From Ornithinimicrobium sufpigmenti (GTDB lineage Bacteria > Actinomycetota > Actinomycetes > Actinomycetales > Dermatophilaceae): 64,000 bases of DNA. This document shows, one piece after another, positions 16,954 to 29,328 of this stretch. The stretch is from assembly GCF_004322775.1 (NCBI RefSeq), contig NZ_CP036403.1, forward strand, positions 434,001 through 498,000, read 5' to 3'. Made by a program: the position numbers and the translations under genes. The notes beneath the pieces are model-generated. The model was not told the origin of the DNA. It saw only the letters and a list, made by a program, of their open reading frames with translations, and made no database searches. Numbering within the stretch: the stretch's first letter is position 1; every line of letters begins with the position of its first letter.

Positions 16954-17072
16954 GGCTGACCTTTCCGTCGGTGCCGGCGCCCGGAGGGGCGGACACGTCC
17001 GTGCGTGAGCGGCAGCGCCGGTGGGCGTGCTGCCCCGAGGGTAGCGAAGGGTCATCGGGACTGCCGTGCAGG

Positions 17073-19442
17073 TCAACCCGTAGGGACGCGCACGATCCGC
17101 TCGCTGAGCAGGTGGTCCAGCACCGCGTCCGCCCCCGCGCGGTCGAGGGGGTCGTTGCCGCTCCCGCACTTCGGCGACTGCACGCAGGCCGGGCAACCCG
17201 AACGGCAGCGGCACTGCCTGACCATGTCCCGGGTGGCTGCCAGCCAGGTCTGGGCGACGTCGAAACCTCTGCGTGAGAACCCGGCCCCGCCAGGGTGCCC
17301 GTCGTAGACCATCACCGTCGGCAGGCCCGTGTCCGGGTGGGCGGGTGTGGAGACGCCGCCGAGGTCCCACCGGTCGCAGGTGGCGAGCAGGGGCAGCATC
17401 CCGATGGAGGCGTGCTCCGCGGCATGCAACGCGCCCGGTATGTCGTCCTCCCCGACGCCGGCCAGCGCCAGCTCCTCGACCGGCAGCGTCCACCAGACCG
17501 CCTGGGTGGTCAGCGAGCGCTCCGGCAGGGCCAGGGGGTGGGTGCCGATCACGGTGCCGTCGGGCAGGAGGCGCTGGAACGCGGTGACCCGGGTGGTCAC
17601 CTCGACCCGTCCGCGGCAGACGGTCGCCGCGCCCCAGACCTGCTCCTCGTCCACCTGCCGGATCGCGAAGGAGCTCTGGCTGCAGGCCCGGGTGCCCCAG
17701 CCGGGATCGCCGGCCACGACCAGGGCGACCCCGGACTCCAGGTCCAGCTCGGTGACCACGTGCGGCTGCCCCTGGTGGACGTAGACCGCCCCCTCGTGCA
17801 CCGTGGTCAGCGCACGGGCGTCGTCGACGGTGCCCAGCACCCGGCCGCTGCGGGAGTCGACGATCTGCACCGTGTGGCCGGCGTCCCGCAGCTGCAGGTG
17901 GTCCGTGGGCCGGTCCGGCCGGCACCAGTACCAGCCGGTGGGGCGGTGCCGCAGCAGCCCACCGACGACCAGCTGCTCCGCGAGGGCCGGCACGCTGGGG
18001 CCGAACCAGCGCACGTCCTCCTCCGTCAACGGCAGCTCCGCCGCCGCGGCCGCGAGGTGCGGACCCAGGACGTAGGGGTTCTCCGGGTCCAGGACGCAGC
18101 TCTCCACGGGGGCGTCGAAGACCAGCTCGGGATGGCTGAGCAGGTAGGCGTCGAGCGGGTCGTCCGCGGCCACCAGCACGGCCAGGGAGGCCGCTCCCCG
18201 GCGGCCGGCGCGACCGACCTGCTGCCAGAAGGAGGCGCGCGTGCCCGGCCAGCCGGCCATCACCACGGCGTCCAGCCCGGCGATGTCGATGCCGAGCTCC
18301 AGCGCGCTGGTGGCCGCCAGACCCATCACCGAACGGTCCCGGAGCGCGCCCTCCAGCTCGCGGCGCTCCTCCGGGAGGTACCCGCCGCGGTAGGCGGCCA
18401 CCCGCGGACCGCCGGACCCGCCGCCTCCCACGCTGCCCTCCAGCGCCTCCCGGGTGCGGGAGGCCACGGACTCCACCCCCAGCCGGGAGCGGGCGAAGGC
18501 CACCGTCTGGACGTCGGCGCGCACCAGGTCGGTGAGCAGCGAGGCGGTCTCTCCCAGGGTGCTGCGGCGCTGCCCCTCCTCGTCCTCCGGCGGGGACCAC
18601 AGCGCGACCACGGTCTCGGCGCGCGGGGAGGCGTCCTGGGTCACCGCCGTCACCGGCTGCCCGAGCAGCGCCTGGCCTAGCTCGGCCGGCTCGGCGACGG
18701 TCGCGGAGGCCAGGACCACGGTGGGCTGCGCGCCATACCGCGCGGCCACCCGCAGCAGCCGGCGCAGGACCGCGGACACGTGGGCCCCGAACACCCCGCG
18801 GTAGACGTGGCACTCGTCGACCACGACGTAGCGCAGCGAGCGCAGGAAGGCGCGCCACCGCTCGTGACCGGGCAGCAGCGTGTGGTGCACCAGGTCGGGG
18901 TTGGTGAGCACGTAGTGCGCGTGGTCGCGGATCCAGCGCCGTTCCTCGGTGGGGGTGTCGCCGTCCAGGGTGGCGACCCGCACACCCGGGACCGCGAGGG
19001 TATGCAGTCGTGCCGCCTGGTCGGCGCCCAACGCCTTGGTGGGGGCCAGGTAGAGCGCCGTCGCGCCGCGCCCGCCCAGTGCGGAGGTGCCTTCGCTGAT
19101 CGCCGTGAGCACCGGCAGCAGGTAGCCGACGGACTTGCCCGAGGCCGTGCCGGTCGCCACCAGGACGTGCTCGCCCTCCCGGGCCAGCCGGGCCACGGTC
19201 TCCTGGTGCTCCCACAGGGCGCTGACCCCACCACCCTCGAACGCGGCCACCACCTCGGGTGCGACCCAGTCCGGCCACGGGTGGGTCCGGCCCTGGCGGG
19301 CGGGCAGCGTGCGCACGTGCACCAGCCGCTCGCCCCTCGGCCCGCGGGCAAGGTGGGCCAGCGCCCGGTGGGGGTCGAACCCGCCCTCGGGCGTGGTGGG
19401 CGGAGCGGCCGTCGGCCGGTCCGGGGCAGGTGCTGCAGACAT
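17073..19442 (-). CDS. DEAD/DEAH helicase with DUF1998 (MrfA/SftH-like)
   Basis: A 789-residue superfamily 2 helicase. Motif I is ATGTASGKSVGYLLP, motif II is VVDECHVYRG, motif III is ASATV, and motif VI is QQVGRAGRRG. The C-terminal DUF1998 region has the four-Cys cluster CRCRSGCPACVQSPKCGSGN, probably a metal site. Relatives are M. tuberculosis Rv3649, mycobacterial SftH and Bacillus MrfA, the last linked to repair of mitomycin lesions. A repair role is inferred. The adjacency to the tad cluster is widespread in actinobacteria. TAGCGT (19456-19451) lies eight bases upstream of ATG. Confidence 0.92.
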   Translation of the reverse strand: MSAAPAPDRPTAAPPTTPEGGFDPHRALAHLARGPRGERLVHVRTLPARQGRTHPWPDWVAPEVVAAFEGGGVSALWEHQETVARLAREGEHVLVATGTASGKSVGYLLPVLTAISEGTSALGGRGATALYLAPTKALGADQAARLHTLAVPGVRVATLDGDTPTEERRWIRDHAHYVLTNPDLVHHTLLPGHERWRAFLRSLRYVVVDECHVYRGVFGAHVSAVLRRLLRVAARYGAQPTVVLASATVAEPAELGQALLGQPVTAVTQDASPRAETVVALWSPPEDEEGQRRSTLGETASLLTDLVRADVQTVAFARSRLGVESVASRTREALEGSVGGGGSGGPRVAAYRGGYLPEERRELEGALRDRSVMGLAATSALELGIDIAGLDAVVMAGWPGTRASFWQQVGRAGRRGAASLAVLVAADDPLDAYLLSHPELVFDAPVESCVLDPENPYVLGPHLAAAAAELPLTEEDVRWFGPSVPALAEQLVVGGLLRHRPTGWYWCRPDRPTDHLQLRDAGHTVQIVDSRSGRVLGTVDDARALTTVHEGAVYVHQGQPHVVTELDLESGVALVVAGDPGWGTRACSQSSFAIRQVDEEQVWGAATVCRGRVEVTTRVTAFQRLLPDGTVIGTHPLALPERSLTTQAVWWTLPVEELALAGVGEDDIPGALHAAEHASIGMLPLLATCDRWDLGGVSTPAHPDTGLPTVMVYDGHPGGAGFSRRGFDVAQTWLAATRDMVRQCRCRSGCPACVQSPKCGSGNDPLDRAGADAVLDHLLSERIVRVPTG

Positions 19443-19510
19443 CGTGGACCACGCTACGCGCCCGGACCGACAGACCCCGACACCTCGGCCTGGACCGGAC
19501 CGTGACGGGC

Positions 19511-19580
19511 CAGTCGCAGACCCAGTTCGGGCCCAGTTCCAGGGCCAGTCGCAGACCCAGTTCGGGCCCAGTTCCAGGGC
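19511..19580. repeat. Perfect 35-bp tandem duplication
   Basis: Two identical 35-base units (19511-19545 and 19546-19580) lie head to tail between the helicase and hppA start codons. Each unit contains CCCAGTTC twice in slightly different context, so the array also has an internal half-repeat. The first bases of a third copy (CGTCGCAG) follow. No gene overlaps. The block is upstream of the hppA promoter and could bind a regulator or be a recent slippage product. Confidence 0.9.
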
Positions 19581-19632
19581 CCGTCGCAGCATCAGCGACC
19601 GGACGACTTTCCGTCCCCTCCCGCGAGGGGTG

Positions 19633-19661
19633 TTGGACCGAGGGGGCGTCCTCACTACAGT
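19633..19661 (+). promoter_or_regulatory. SigA-type promoter of hppA
   Basis: TTGGAC (19633-19638) and TACAGT (19656-19661) are spaced by exactly 17 bases, close to consensus. Transcription would start near 19668, leaving a leader of about 75 bases before the hppA ribosome-binding site AGGAGG. Confidence 0.7.
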
Positions 19662-19742
19662 GACGGTCGTCCAACGCATAGTTGCGCGAGTCCGTCGCGC
19701 TCCGTCGCCCGCACTGTCGCGGGCCGCCCCAGGAGGCTGTAC

Positions 19743-22100
19743 ATGGTCCCACTCCGAGCAGCCGCGAGCGATCTGTCGCTCTCGGGAACCGATACCTCGA
19801 TCGTGGTCGTGGTGCTCGCCATCGCCCTCGTCGCGCTGGTCTTCGGCTTCATGTTCCGCAAGCAGGTGCTGGCGACCCCGACGGGGACCGACAGCATGCG
19901 CGAGATCGGCGCCGCGGTGCAGGAGGGGGCCTCGGCCTACCTGGCGCGCATGTTCAAGACGCTGGGCATCTTCGCCGTCGTCGCCTTCCTGCTGCTGCTG
20001 GTGCTGCCCGCCGACGACATGTTCGTCCGGATCGGGCGGTCGGTCGCCTTCTTCTTCGGCGCCGGCTTCTCCGCCTTCATCGGCTGGCTGGGCATGAACC
20101 TCGCGACCGCCGCCAACATGCGGGTCGCCGAGGCCGCCCGCCACGGCGACCGTGACCAGGGCATGCGCATCGCCTTCCGGACCGGTGGCACGGTGGGTAT
20201 GGCGACCGTCGGGCTCGGCCTGCTGGGCGCCGCCATGGTGGTGCTGGTCTTCCAGGGCGACGCTCCGACGGTGCTCGAGGGCTTCGGCTTCGGCGCCGCG
20301 CTCCTGGCCATGTTCATGCGGGTCGGTGGCGGCATCTTCACCAAGGCCGCCGACGTCGGTGCGGACCTGGTCGGCAAGATCGAGGCCGGCATCCCCGAGG
20401 ACGACCCGCGCAACGCCGCGACCATCGCCGACAACGTCGGTGACAACGTCGGTGACTGCGCGGGCATGGCCGCGGACCTGTTCGAGTCGTACGCCGTCAC
20501 CCTGGTCGCCGCCCTCATCCTGGGCACCGCCGCGCTCGGCGCCAACGGTGGCCTGACCTTCCCCCTGATCATCCCGGCGATCGGGGTGCTCACCGCGATC
20601 ATGGGCGTCTACATCACCAAGGCCCGCCCGGGACAGAACGCCCTGCAGGCGATCAACCAGTCCTTCTACATCTCGGCGGCCGTGGCGGCCGTCGCCTCCG
20701 GCATCGCGGCCTTCGTCTTCCTGCCCACCGACTCCGCGGAGCTCACCGGCGGAGAGACGTCGGGCACCGTCACCGGCGGGGCCCTGGCCCTGCTGGGCGA
20801 CACGTCCGACCTGGACTTCAACCCGGCGCTGGGCTCCGCGGCCGCCGTGGTGATCGGCATCGTGCTCGCCGCCTTCATCCTGTGGCTGACCGGCTACTTC
20901 ACCGGCACCGAGTCCAAGCCCACCAACGACGTGGCCCGCACCTCGCTCACCGGTCCGGCCACCGTCATCCTGTCCGGGATCGGCATCGGTCTGGAGTCCG
21001 CGGTCTACACCGCCGTCACCATCGCCGCGGCCATCTTCGGTCTCTTCCTGCTGGCCGACGGCTCGCTGATCGTCGCCCTGTTCTACGTCGCCGTCGCCGG
21101 TTGCGGCCTGCTGACCACGGTCGGCGTCATCGTCGCGATGGACACCTTCGGCCCGGTCTCCGACAACGCGCAGGGCATCGCCGAGATGTCCGGTGACGTC
21201 GACGAGGAGGGCGCCCAGATCCTCACCGAGCTGGACGCCGTCGGCAACACCACCAAGGCGATCACCAAGGGGATCGCGATCACCACCGCCGTGCTGGCGG
21301 CGACCGCCCTGTTCGGCGCCTACTGGCAGTCCATCAGCGACACCATGGGCGATGTGGCCACCGACGAGGCCAACGCGGACGTCTTCCAGTCCTTCCTCAT
21401 CATCGACCCGCGGGCGCTGGCGGGCGTGCTGATCGGGGGTGCCGCGGTCTTCCTGTTCTCCGGCCTGGCCATCAACGCGGTCACCCGGGCTGCCGGCGCC
21501 ATCGTCTTCGAGGTCCGCCGCCAGTTCCGGGAGAAGCCCGGCATCATGGACTACTCCGAGAAGCCGGACTATGCCCGCGTCGTCGACATCTGCACCCGCG
21601 ACTCGCTGCGCGAGCTGACCACTCCGGGCCTGCTTGCGGTCTTCGCCCCGATCGCCGTGGGCTTCGGCCTGGGTGTGGGCGCACTGGCCGGCTACCTGGC
21701 CGGCGCGATCGGCACCGGCGTGCTGATGGCGGTCTTCCTGGCCAACTCCGGCGGCGCGTGGGACAACGCCAAGAAGATCGTCGAGGACGGCCAGTACGGC
21801 GGCAAGGGCACCGAGGCGCACGCGGCCACCGTCATCGGTGACACCGTCGGAGACCCCTTCAAGGACACCGCCGGCCCGTCCATCAACCCGTTGATCAAGG
21901 TGATGAACCTGGTCGCCCTGCTCATCGCCCCGGCCATCGTCAGCCTGACCTACGGCGAGGACAGCAACGACCTCATCCGCTGGGGCATCGCCCTCGTGTC
22001 GATCCTGGTGATCGTCGGCGCGGTCGTCGTCTCCAAGCGTCGCGACATCGCCATCGGCGAGGCACCTGACGAGGCCCACATCCTCACCGAGAGCAAGTAG
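19743..22100 (+). CDS. hppA: Proton-translocating membrane pyrophosphatase, K+-independent type
   Basis: A 785-residue integral membrane pump with about 16 membrane segments that couples hydrolysis of pyrophosphate to proton export. The substrate-binding acidic motifs are clear: [14 protein letters not shown], then [20 protein letters not shown]. Near the middle [10 protein letters not shown] has Lys where K+-dependent enzymes have Ala (GNTTAA), which places it in the K+-independent H+ class. The C-terminus has GGAWDNAKK and [15 protein letters not shown], both part of the active site. The start ATG follows AGGAGG. A perfect 18-bp hairpin ends the gene. The soluble pyrophosphatase ppa is also present at 41.1-41.7 kb. 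Confidence 0.97.
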   Translation: MVPLRAAASDLSLSGTDTSIVVVVLAIALVALVFGFMFRKQVLATPTGTDSMREIGAAVQEGASAYLARMFKTLGIFAVVAFLLLLVLPADDMFVRIGRSVAFFFGAGFSAFIGWLGMNLATAANMRVAEAARHGDRDQGMRIAFRTGGTVGMATVGLGLLGAAMVVLVFQGDAPTVLEGFGFGAALLAMFMRVGGGIFTKAADVGADLVGKIEAGIPEDDPRNAATIADNVGDNVGDCAGMAADLFESYAVTLVAALILGTAALGANGGLTFPLIIPAIGVLTAIMGVYITKARPGQNALQAINQSFYISAAVAAVASGIAAFVFLPTDSAELTGGETSGTVTGGALALLGDTSDLDFNPALGSAAAVVIGIVLAAFILWLTGYFTGTESKPTNDVARTSLTGPATVILSGIGIGLESAVYTAVTIAAAIFGLFLLADGSLIVALFYVAVAGCGLLTTVGVIVAMDTFGPVSDNAQGIAEMSGDVDEEGAQILTELDAVGNTTKAITKGIAITTAVLAATALFGAYWQSISDTMGDVATDEANADVFQSFLIIDPRALAGVLIGGAAVFLFSGLAINAVTRAAGAIVFEVRRQFREKPGIMDYSEKPDYARVVDICTRDSLRELTTPGLLAVFAPIAVGFGLGVGALAGYLAGAIGTGVLMAVFLANSGGAWDNAKKIVEDGQYGGKGTEAHAATVIGDTVGDPFKDTAGPSINPLIKVMNLVALLIAPAIVSLTYGEDSNDLIRWGIALVSILVIVGAVVVSKRRDIAIGEAPDEAHILTESK

Positions 22101-22119
22101 CCCGACAGCTTTCGCAACG

Positions 22120-22160
22120 ACACGACCGCCGGCGTCCCCCTCGGACGCCGGCGGTCGTGT
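22120..22160. terminator. Strong bidirectional hairpin after hppA
   Basis: A perfect 18-bp stem, ACACGACCGCCGGCGTCC (22120-22137) with its complement (22143-22160), closes a five-base loop. No clear T-run follows, which is usual for actinobacterial terminators. It lies between the convergent hppA and GNAT genes and can serve both. Confidence 0.85.
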
Positions 22161-22219
22161 GTCCGACCAGGCTCGCCGCTCGTGCGGCCGGGCTCCTCGC
22201 CCAGAGGGCTGATGAAGCC

Positions 22220-23143
22220 TCAGGCAAGGCCGATCGCCCGGTGCACCCAGGTCTGGGTCACCACCATGCCGACCTTCTCGTAGAGGCTCAGGGCCCCGGT
22301 GCGGGAGTCGGTCGCCAGCCCGACGGCGGGGGCCCCGTGCTCCCGGGCGAGGGCGAAGGCGTCGACCAGCAGCGCCTGGGCCAGCCCCTGACCCCGCTGA
22401 TCGCGTCGCACGGCGAGCTTGTCCACATACCCCTCCACGGGGGCGCCGTCCTCGTCCCGAGCCATCACCAGGACGGCCGCACCGACGACCCCGTCCGGAC
22501 CGACGACCACCCGGACCTGCCACGGCTCGAACCCCGGCCGGTGCAGGACGCCGGCCTCGAAGTCCTCGAAGGTCTGGGGCTCGCGGTCCGCCCACTCCAG
22601 GAACGCCTCGTCGACGACCTGGTGGACCGCCCGGTACTCCTCGGCCCGCGCCGCGCGGACGTCCTGCCCCTCGGGCAGCGAGCGGGGCTCGATCTGCGCA
22701 CCCTCCGGCAGGCGGAGCACCCAGGAGGTCCAGGCCACGTGGTAGCCCAGGGCCTCGAGAAGCCGATCGCCGGTGCCCCCCTGCGGCACCGGCATCCCGA
22801 CCGTGCGCGCCCCCAGCTCACGGGAGCGGTGCTGCATCCACCGGGCCAGGGCCGTGCCGATGCCACGCCCGTGCCAGTCGGGGTGGACCGCTGCGTCGCA
22901 TCGTCCGTCCCGGGCTGCCTCGGCATACCCGACCATCCGGTCCCCGGCGAAGACGCCCAGGGTGACGGCCGGCACGTCGACGCTGGGCCGCTGCCAGTCG
23001 GCGACGATGTCGGCCTCCTCGATGTCCGCCGAGCCGATCTCGGCCCGCTCCAGATCCGCCATCACCTGGTAGACGGCCCGGGCGTCGGCGATCGTCAGCG
23101 GTCGGGCGCTCAGGCCGGGCGGGAGGCTCTCCTCGATGCTCAC
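22220..23143 (-). CDS. Double GNAT-domain acetyltransferase
   Basis: A 307-residue protein made of two GNAT folds. The N-terminal half has the acetyl-CoA motif AAVHPDWHGRGIGTALARWM (about residues 88-107), and the C-terminal half has LAVRRDQRGQGLAQALLVDA. Both keep the Q/RxxGxG/A pattern, so both may bind acetyl-CoA. Tandem GNAT proteins include mycothiol synthase, but key identity to MshD is not evident here, so the substrate is open. GTG at 23143 starts at VSIEESLPPGL; a longer reading to 23269 would cross the promoter area of the divergent methyltransferase gene. Confidence 0.85.
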   Translation of the reverse strand: MSIEESLPPGLSARPLTIADARAVYQVMADLERAEIGSADIEEADIVADWQRPSVDVPAVTLGVFAGDRMVGYAEAARDGRCDAAVHPDWHGRGIGTALARWMQHRSRELGARTVGMPVPQGGTGDRLLEALGYHVAWTSWVLRLPEGAQIEPRSLPEGQDVRAARAEEYRAVHQVVDEAFLEWADREPQTFEDFEAGVLHRPGFEPWQVRVVVGPDGVVGAAVLVMARDEDGAPVEGYVDKLAVRRDQRGQGLAQALLVDAFALAREHGAPAVGLATDSRTGALSLYEKVGMVVTQTWVHRAIGLA

Positions 23144-23252
23144 GTCGCCAGTGAAGCGCCCGGGTGGGCGGGTGCGCCACGGGTTTTCGCGCCGCGGCCC
23201 GGTCACGACCACCGGGTTGGCGAGCGGGCACCTCCCCCGGCACAGTGGTGCG

Positions 23253-24821
23253 GTGAGCAGCGACCCCACTCCGTCCCACCCTCGGACCCACCCCGCCCCC
23301 CTGCCCCCACCGACCGCGACCTCCCCCCTGGTGCTGGCCGGGCTGCGCGAGGACCTGCGCAGGGCCGCCTACACGGTGGAAGGGCTGGACGGGCTGCTGG
23401 GCCCGGTGGCCGCCTCCGCCCTGCACCGCGAGCAGCCGCTGCCGGCCACGAGGGCCACGGAAGGCACGGCGGGAGGCGCCGCCGCCACGCTGGTGCGCTG
23501 CTTCGTCCTCGGGCTGCCGGTCGGTTCGTTGGACCTGGAGGTGGCCCTGCCCAGGACCGGGGTCGGGGGGTTGCTCGGCCTCGGGCTCGTCCGCCGGAGC
23601 GCCGACGGAGAGGGTGGTCACCGGGTCACTGTGCGGGCGACGTGCGACCTGCGGCCCTACGGGACCGAGCAGGAGACCTGGTGGGTGGCCTCGGACCTCT
23701 CCGAGCTGGCCGTGGGTGGGCCGCTGCCGACCGACCACGTGCTGGGGATCGGCGGTGCCTCGACCACCCTCGCGTCCTGGACCCCCCGTCCGCGGGTCGG
23801 CCGTGCGCTCGACCTCGGGACGGGGTGCGGGGTGCAGGCGCTGCACCTGGCCGGGCACACGGGCGAGCGGACCGTGACCGACCTCTCGGACCGGGCGCTG
23901 GCGTTCGCGCGGTTCACCCTGGCGCTCAACGGGGTCGACGCGGACGTGCGGCACGGCAGCCTGCTGGAACCGGTGCAGGGGGAGCGGTTCGACCTCATCG
24001 TGACGAACCCGCCCTTCGTCATCACCCCCCGCCGTGCCGACGTGCCTCTCTACGAGTACCGCGACGGCGGGGAGGCGGGTGACGCCCTCGTCGCCGGTCT
24101 GGTGCGTGACCTTCCGGACCACCTCGAGCCCGGCGGTGTGGCCCAGCTGCTGGCCAACTGGGAGCTGCGGACCGGGGAGGACTGGCGGGAGCGGGTCGGC
24201 GGATGGCTGGCCGGCACGGGGCTGGACGCCTGGGTGGTGCAGCGGGAGGTGCAGGACGTGGCCGAGTATGCCGAGACGTGGGCCCGCGACGGCGGGCACC
24301 GGCCGGGCACGCCCGGGTTCGAGGTCCTGTATGCCGCGTGGCTGGACGACTTCGCCGCACGGGGCGTGGAGCGGGTGGGCTTCGGCGTGCTCACGCTCCA
24401 GCGCCCCGCCACCGTGCGGGAGCCGTGGCTCGACCTCGTCGAGGTCCCGCACCCGGTCGCCGCGCCGATGGGACCCACGATCCTGGCCGGGCTGCAGGCC
24501 CGGACCTGGCTGGCGGAGCACGACGAGGATGACCTGCTGGACGTCGCCTGGCGGGTGACGGACGACGTCACCGAACAGCGGGTCGGCCGACCCGGAGCCG
24601 TCGACCCTGCCGTGATCCAGCTCCGACAAGGCGGCGGGCTACGTCGGGTGGTGCGCCTGGACACCCTGGGCGCGGGCCTGGTGGGGGCCTGTGACGGCGA
24701 GCTGACCGCCCGCCAGCTCTGCTCGGGTCTGGCGGTGCTGACCGAGGCGAGCGTGGACGACGTGGTGCCGGCCGTGCTGCCGCTGCTGCGCGAGCTGGTG
24801 GCCGACGGCCTGCTGCGGTGA
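23253..24821 (+). CDS. SAM-dependent methyltransferase with NPPF motif (RsmC/PrmC-like)
   Basis: A 522-residue protein. Residues 1-180 form an N-terminal domain without a known motif, the centre carries the SAM site RALDLGTGCGVQALHLAG and the catalytic VTNPPFVI (methylation of amino groups on adenine, guanine or glutamine), and residues 400-522 look like a winged-helix tail. The layout matches a large actinobacterial family found near the topA locus and labelled modification methylase. The substrate (RNA, DNA or a release factor) is not known. It is divergent from the GNAT gene, and a 22-bp repeat array begins 43 bases after its stop. Confidence 0.85.
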   Translation: MSSDPTPSHPRTHPAPLPPPTATSPLVLAGLREDLRRAAYTVEGLDGLLGPVAASALHREQPLPATRATEGTAGGAAATLVRCFVLGLPVGSLDLEVALPRTGVGGLLGLGLVRRSADGEGGHRVTVRATCDLRPYGTEQETWWVASDLSELAVGGPLPTDHVLGIGGASTTLASWTPRPRVGRALDLGTGCGVQALHLAGHTGERTVTDLSDRALAFARFTLALNGVDADVRHGSLLEPVQGERFDLIVTNPPFVITPRRADVPLYEYRDGGEAGDALVAGLVRDLPDHLEPGGVAQLLANWELRTGEDWRERVGGWLAGTGLDAWVVQREVQDVAEYAETWARDGGHRPGTPGFEVLYAAWLDDFAARGVERVGFGVLTLQRPATVREPWLDLVEVPHPVAAPMGPTILAGLQARTWLAEHDEDDLLDVAWRVTDDVTEQRVGRPGAVDPAVIQLRQGGGLRRVVRLDTLGAGLVGACDGELTARQLCSGLAVLTEASVDDVVPAVLPLLRELVADGLLR

Positions 24822-24864
24822 TCCGGGCGGCCGCGAGCGCCTCCGCGGGCCCTGCCGGCGGATG

Positions 24865-24930
24865 CCGTGCTCGGTCGGGCCTTTTGACGTGTCCCGTGGG
24901 GCTCTTCGACGTGTCCTGTCGGGCGCGCAG
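24865..24930. repeat. 22-bp repeat array, three units (plus orientation)
   Basis: Three head-to-tail 22-base units (24865-24886, 24887-24908, 24909-24930) share the core CGTGNCCNGTCGGG. It lies between the stops of the convergent methyltransferase and lipoprotein genes. The same unit occurs at 44532-44641 and 45143-45252. Confidence 0.85.
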
Positions 24931-24938
24931 GGGGAGGT

Positions 24939-25679
24939 TCAGTAGCGGCGGATCCAGTAGGTGTCCCGGGCCAGCACGATCTCCCGGTTGCCCAGCTCGC
25001 TGTGCCGGCAGGTGACGCCGCTCTCGCTGGCCGCGCAGGAGACGGGGCCGTGCACCATCGTGCTGCCGTAGGGCAGGACGGCCAGCGGGCCACCGTCGGC
25101 GTCCAGGGTCTCGCCCTCCAGCTCCTCTGCCCACCAGCCCAGCCGGTCCACCCCCGCCGAGGGCGCGAGGTCCTCGGGAGCGCAGGTCCACGCCGCCGGC
25201 TCGTTGGTCATCGTCATGGTGTCGGCGTTCTCCACGGTGCAGTCGCCCAGCACGTCGGGCATCATGAACTCCGCGCGGACGTCGTAGGACTTCTCGACGA
25301 TCTGGCAGAAGGCGTTCTCCTCCGACAGGACGCAGGCCACATTGCCGCTGGGCAGCACGAACGCCGCCCGGTCACCCTCGACTCGCACGGTGCTGCCGTC
25401 CTCGCTGACGCTGCGCTCCGGCGGCACGGGCGCGATCTCGGCCGGCTCCGTGGGTGGCGGCACGGGCTCGCCCGCCTGGGTGGCCCCCTGCCCGCCGTCA
25501 CCGTCGGCGGCTCCCGCCCCGTCGGCGTCGCCGGTCACCGCTTGCTGGTCGGCCCCGTCCCCGTCGTCGGAGTCGCACCCGGTCAGCGCCAGCGCACCCA
25601 CCGCCGTGGCCAGCAGGACGGCTCGCGTCCGACGCCGCATACCCGACCCTGGGCGACCTGCACCTGCGCGCACCTTCAT
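24939..25679 (-). CDS. Exported lipoprotein, function unknown
   Basis: A 246-residue protein. After MRRRTRAVLLATAVGALALT comes the lipobox Cys (LTGC), then a long acidic/Gly/Ala linker with DSDDGDGADQQ, and a compact C-terminal domain with seven or more Cys residues (NVACVLS, AFCQIV, GDCTVE, WTCAPED, VSCAAS, VTCRHSE) suggesting disulfides. It resembles no enzyme I recognise. ATG at 25679 is chosen because TACGCT (25693-25688) lies eight bases upstream; the internal ATG at 25640 would give a tighter signal peptide. It is divergent from topA and its last codons lie nine bases from the 22-bp repeat array. Confidence 0.78.
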   Translation of the reverse strand: MKVRAGAGRPGSGMRRRTRAVLLATAVGALALTGCDSDDGDGADQQAVTGDADGAGAADGDGGQGATQAGEPVPPPTEPAEIAPVPPERSVSEDGSTVRVEGDRAAFVLPSGNVACVLSEENAFCQIVEKSYDVRAEFMMPDVLGDCTVENADTMTMTNEPAAWTCAPEDLAPSAGVDRLGWWAEELEGETLDADGGPLAVLPYGSTMVHGPVSCAASESGVTCRHSELGNREIVLARDTYWIRRY

Positions 25680-25788
25680 GGGGATGCAGCGTAGCCGGTG
25701 CGTCCCGATGGGTTACGGTGACGCCCGGAAGCCCCGTGCCACGAAGCTGCGACGAATCCGCGGCACACGGGGGAAAGAGGAGCTGAAC

Positions 25789-28519
<2,731 letters not shown>

Positions 28520-28521
<2 letters not shown>

Positions 28522-28565
28522 CCGGCGACACGCTTTGCCCGCGACCGGCGACACGCTTTGCCCGC
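28520..28565. repeat. 23-bp tandem duplication after topA stop
   Basis: Two identical 23-base units (28520-28542 and 28543-28565) begin at the topA stop codon; the core is GGCGACACGCTTTGCCC, and a fragment of a third copy follows. A related CCGGCGACACGCT occurs at the end of the ogt gene (near 59306), which may be chance. Confidence 0.85.
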
Positions 28566-28690
28566 GACCGGGAGGGGGCCGGGACCTTGGTCCCGTGAAG
28601 GTCCGGACTCTCGCCTCTACTACGGCTTGTCGGATGTTGGGATGCTGGAGTCAGCCACCAAGAAACACACCACTCAAGGAGCTGGCTGAC

Positions 28691-29272
28691 ATGACCACCA
28701 CCGCCCCCCGTCCCGACATCGCCCGCAACCCTCGCGAGCACACCGTCGAGCACACCCTGGGGCACACCGGGGAGCGCAGCACCGGCGAGCACGTCCTGCC
28801 GACCGCGGGCGGGTACGCCCTGGGCGCGGTGCGGATCGCGTTCGGGTTCTACTTCCTGTGGGCGTTCCTGGACAAGACCTTCGGCCTGGGCTTCGCCACC
28901 CCTGCCGAGCGGGCCTGGCTCAACGGCGGCAGCCCCACCACCGGCTACCTGTCCGGCGTGGAGGGTCCGCTGGCCGGTTTCTACAACGCCCTGGCCGGCA
29001 ACGTCGTCATCGACGTGCTGTTCATGCTGGGTCTGCTCGGTGTCGGCCTGACGCTGCTGCTGGGCATGGGTGCCCGGGTCGGTGCCCTGGCGGGTGCGCT
29101 GATGTACGTCTTCATGTACGGCGCGTCGCTGCCGATGGTGACCAACCCGGTCCTGGACGACCACGTCACCGGTGCGATGGTCCTCATCGCCATCGCCCTC
29201 ATCCCGGCCTCCTGGGCCTACCTGGGCCTGGGCAGGCTGTGGACCCGCACCGCCCCCAAGTACCTCTGGTGA
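28691..29272 (+). CDS. DoxX/DoxD-like membrane protein
   Basis: A 193-residue protein with a His/Thr-rich N-terminal tail and four predicted membrane segments (beginning near residues 40, 95, 122 and 160). The pattern ALGAVRIAFGFYFLWAFLDK and GMGARVGALAGALMY is that of the DoxX/DoxD family, members of which are small subunits of thiosulfate:quinone oxidoreductase or part of oxidative-stress complexes. No partner subunit is adjacent. ATG at 28691 follows AAGGAG at ten bases. A strong hairpin follows the gene, so it is probably monocistronic. Confidence 0.85.
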   Translation: MTTTAPRPDIARNPREHTVEHTLGHTGERSTGEHVLPTAGGYALGAVRIAFGFYFLWAFLDKTFGLGFATPAERAWLNGGSPTTGYLSGVEGPLAGFYNALAGNVVIDVLFMLGLLGVGLTLLLGMGARVGALAGALMYVFMYGASLPMVTNPVLDDHVTGAMVLIAIALIPASWAYLGLGRLWTRTAPKYLW

Positions 29273-29301
29273 GCTAGGCCACGACCAGAGACACCTCGAG
29301 A

Positions 29302-29328
29302 GACCCGGGCGCCTGAGGCGCCCGGGTC
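29302..29328. terminator. Bidirectional hairpin between doxX and the PLP enzyme gene
   Basis: A perfect 12-bp stem GACCCGGGCGCC / GGCGCCCGGGTC with a three-base loop (TGA). It separates the convergent DoxX gene and the PLP-enzyme gene, overlapping the stop of the latter by two bases. Confidence 0.88.

Noticed and set aside
17073..22595. A very long open frame on the minus strand continuing from the helicase across the hppA region
   Set aside because: Beyond 19442 it is the complement of hppA and gives a low-complexity Arg/Gly/Asp/His-rich protein without motifs; the helicase start is clear at 19442.
24865..24930. Intrinsic terminator made from the repeat array
   Set aside because: The units are direct repeats and do not form a good stem; termination there would need another mechanism.
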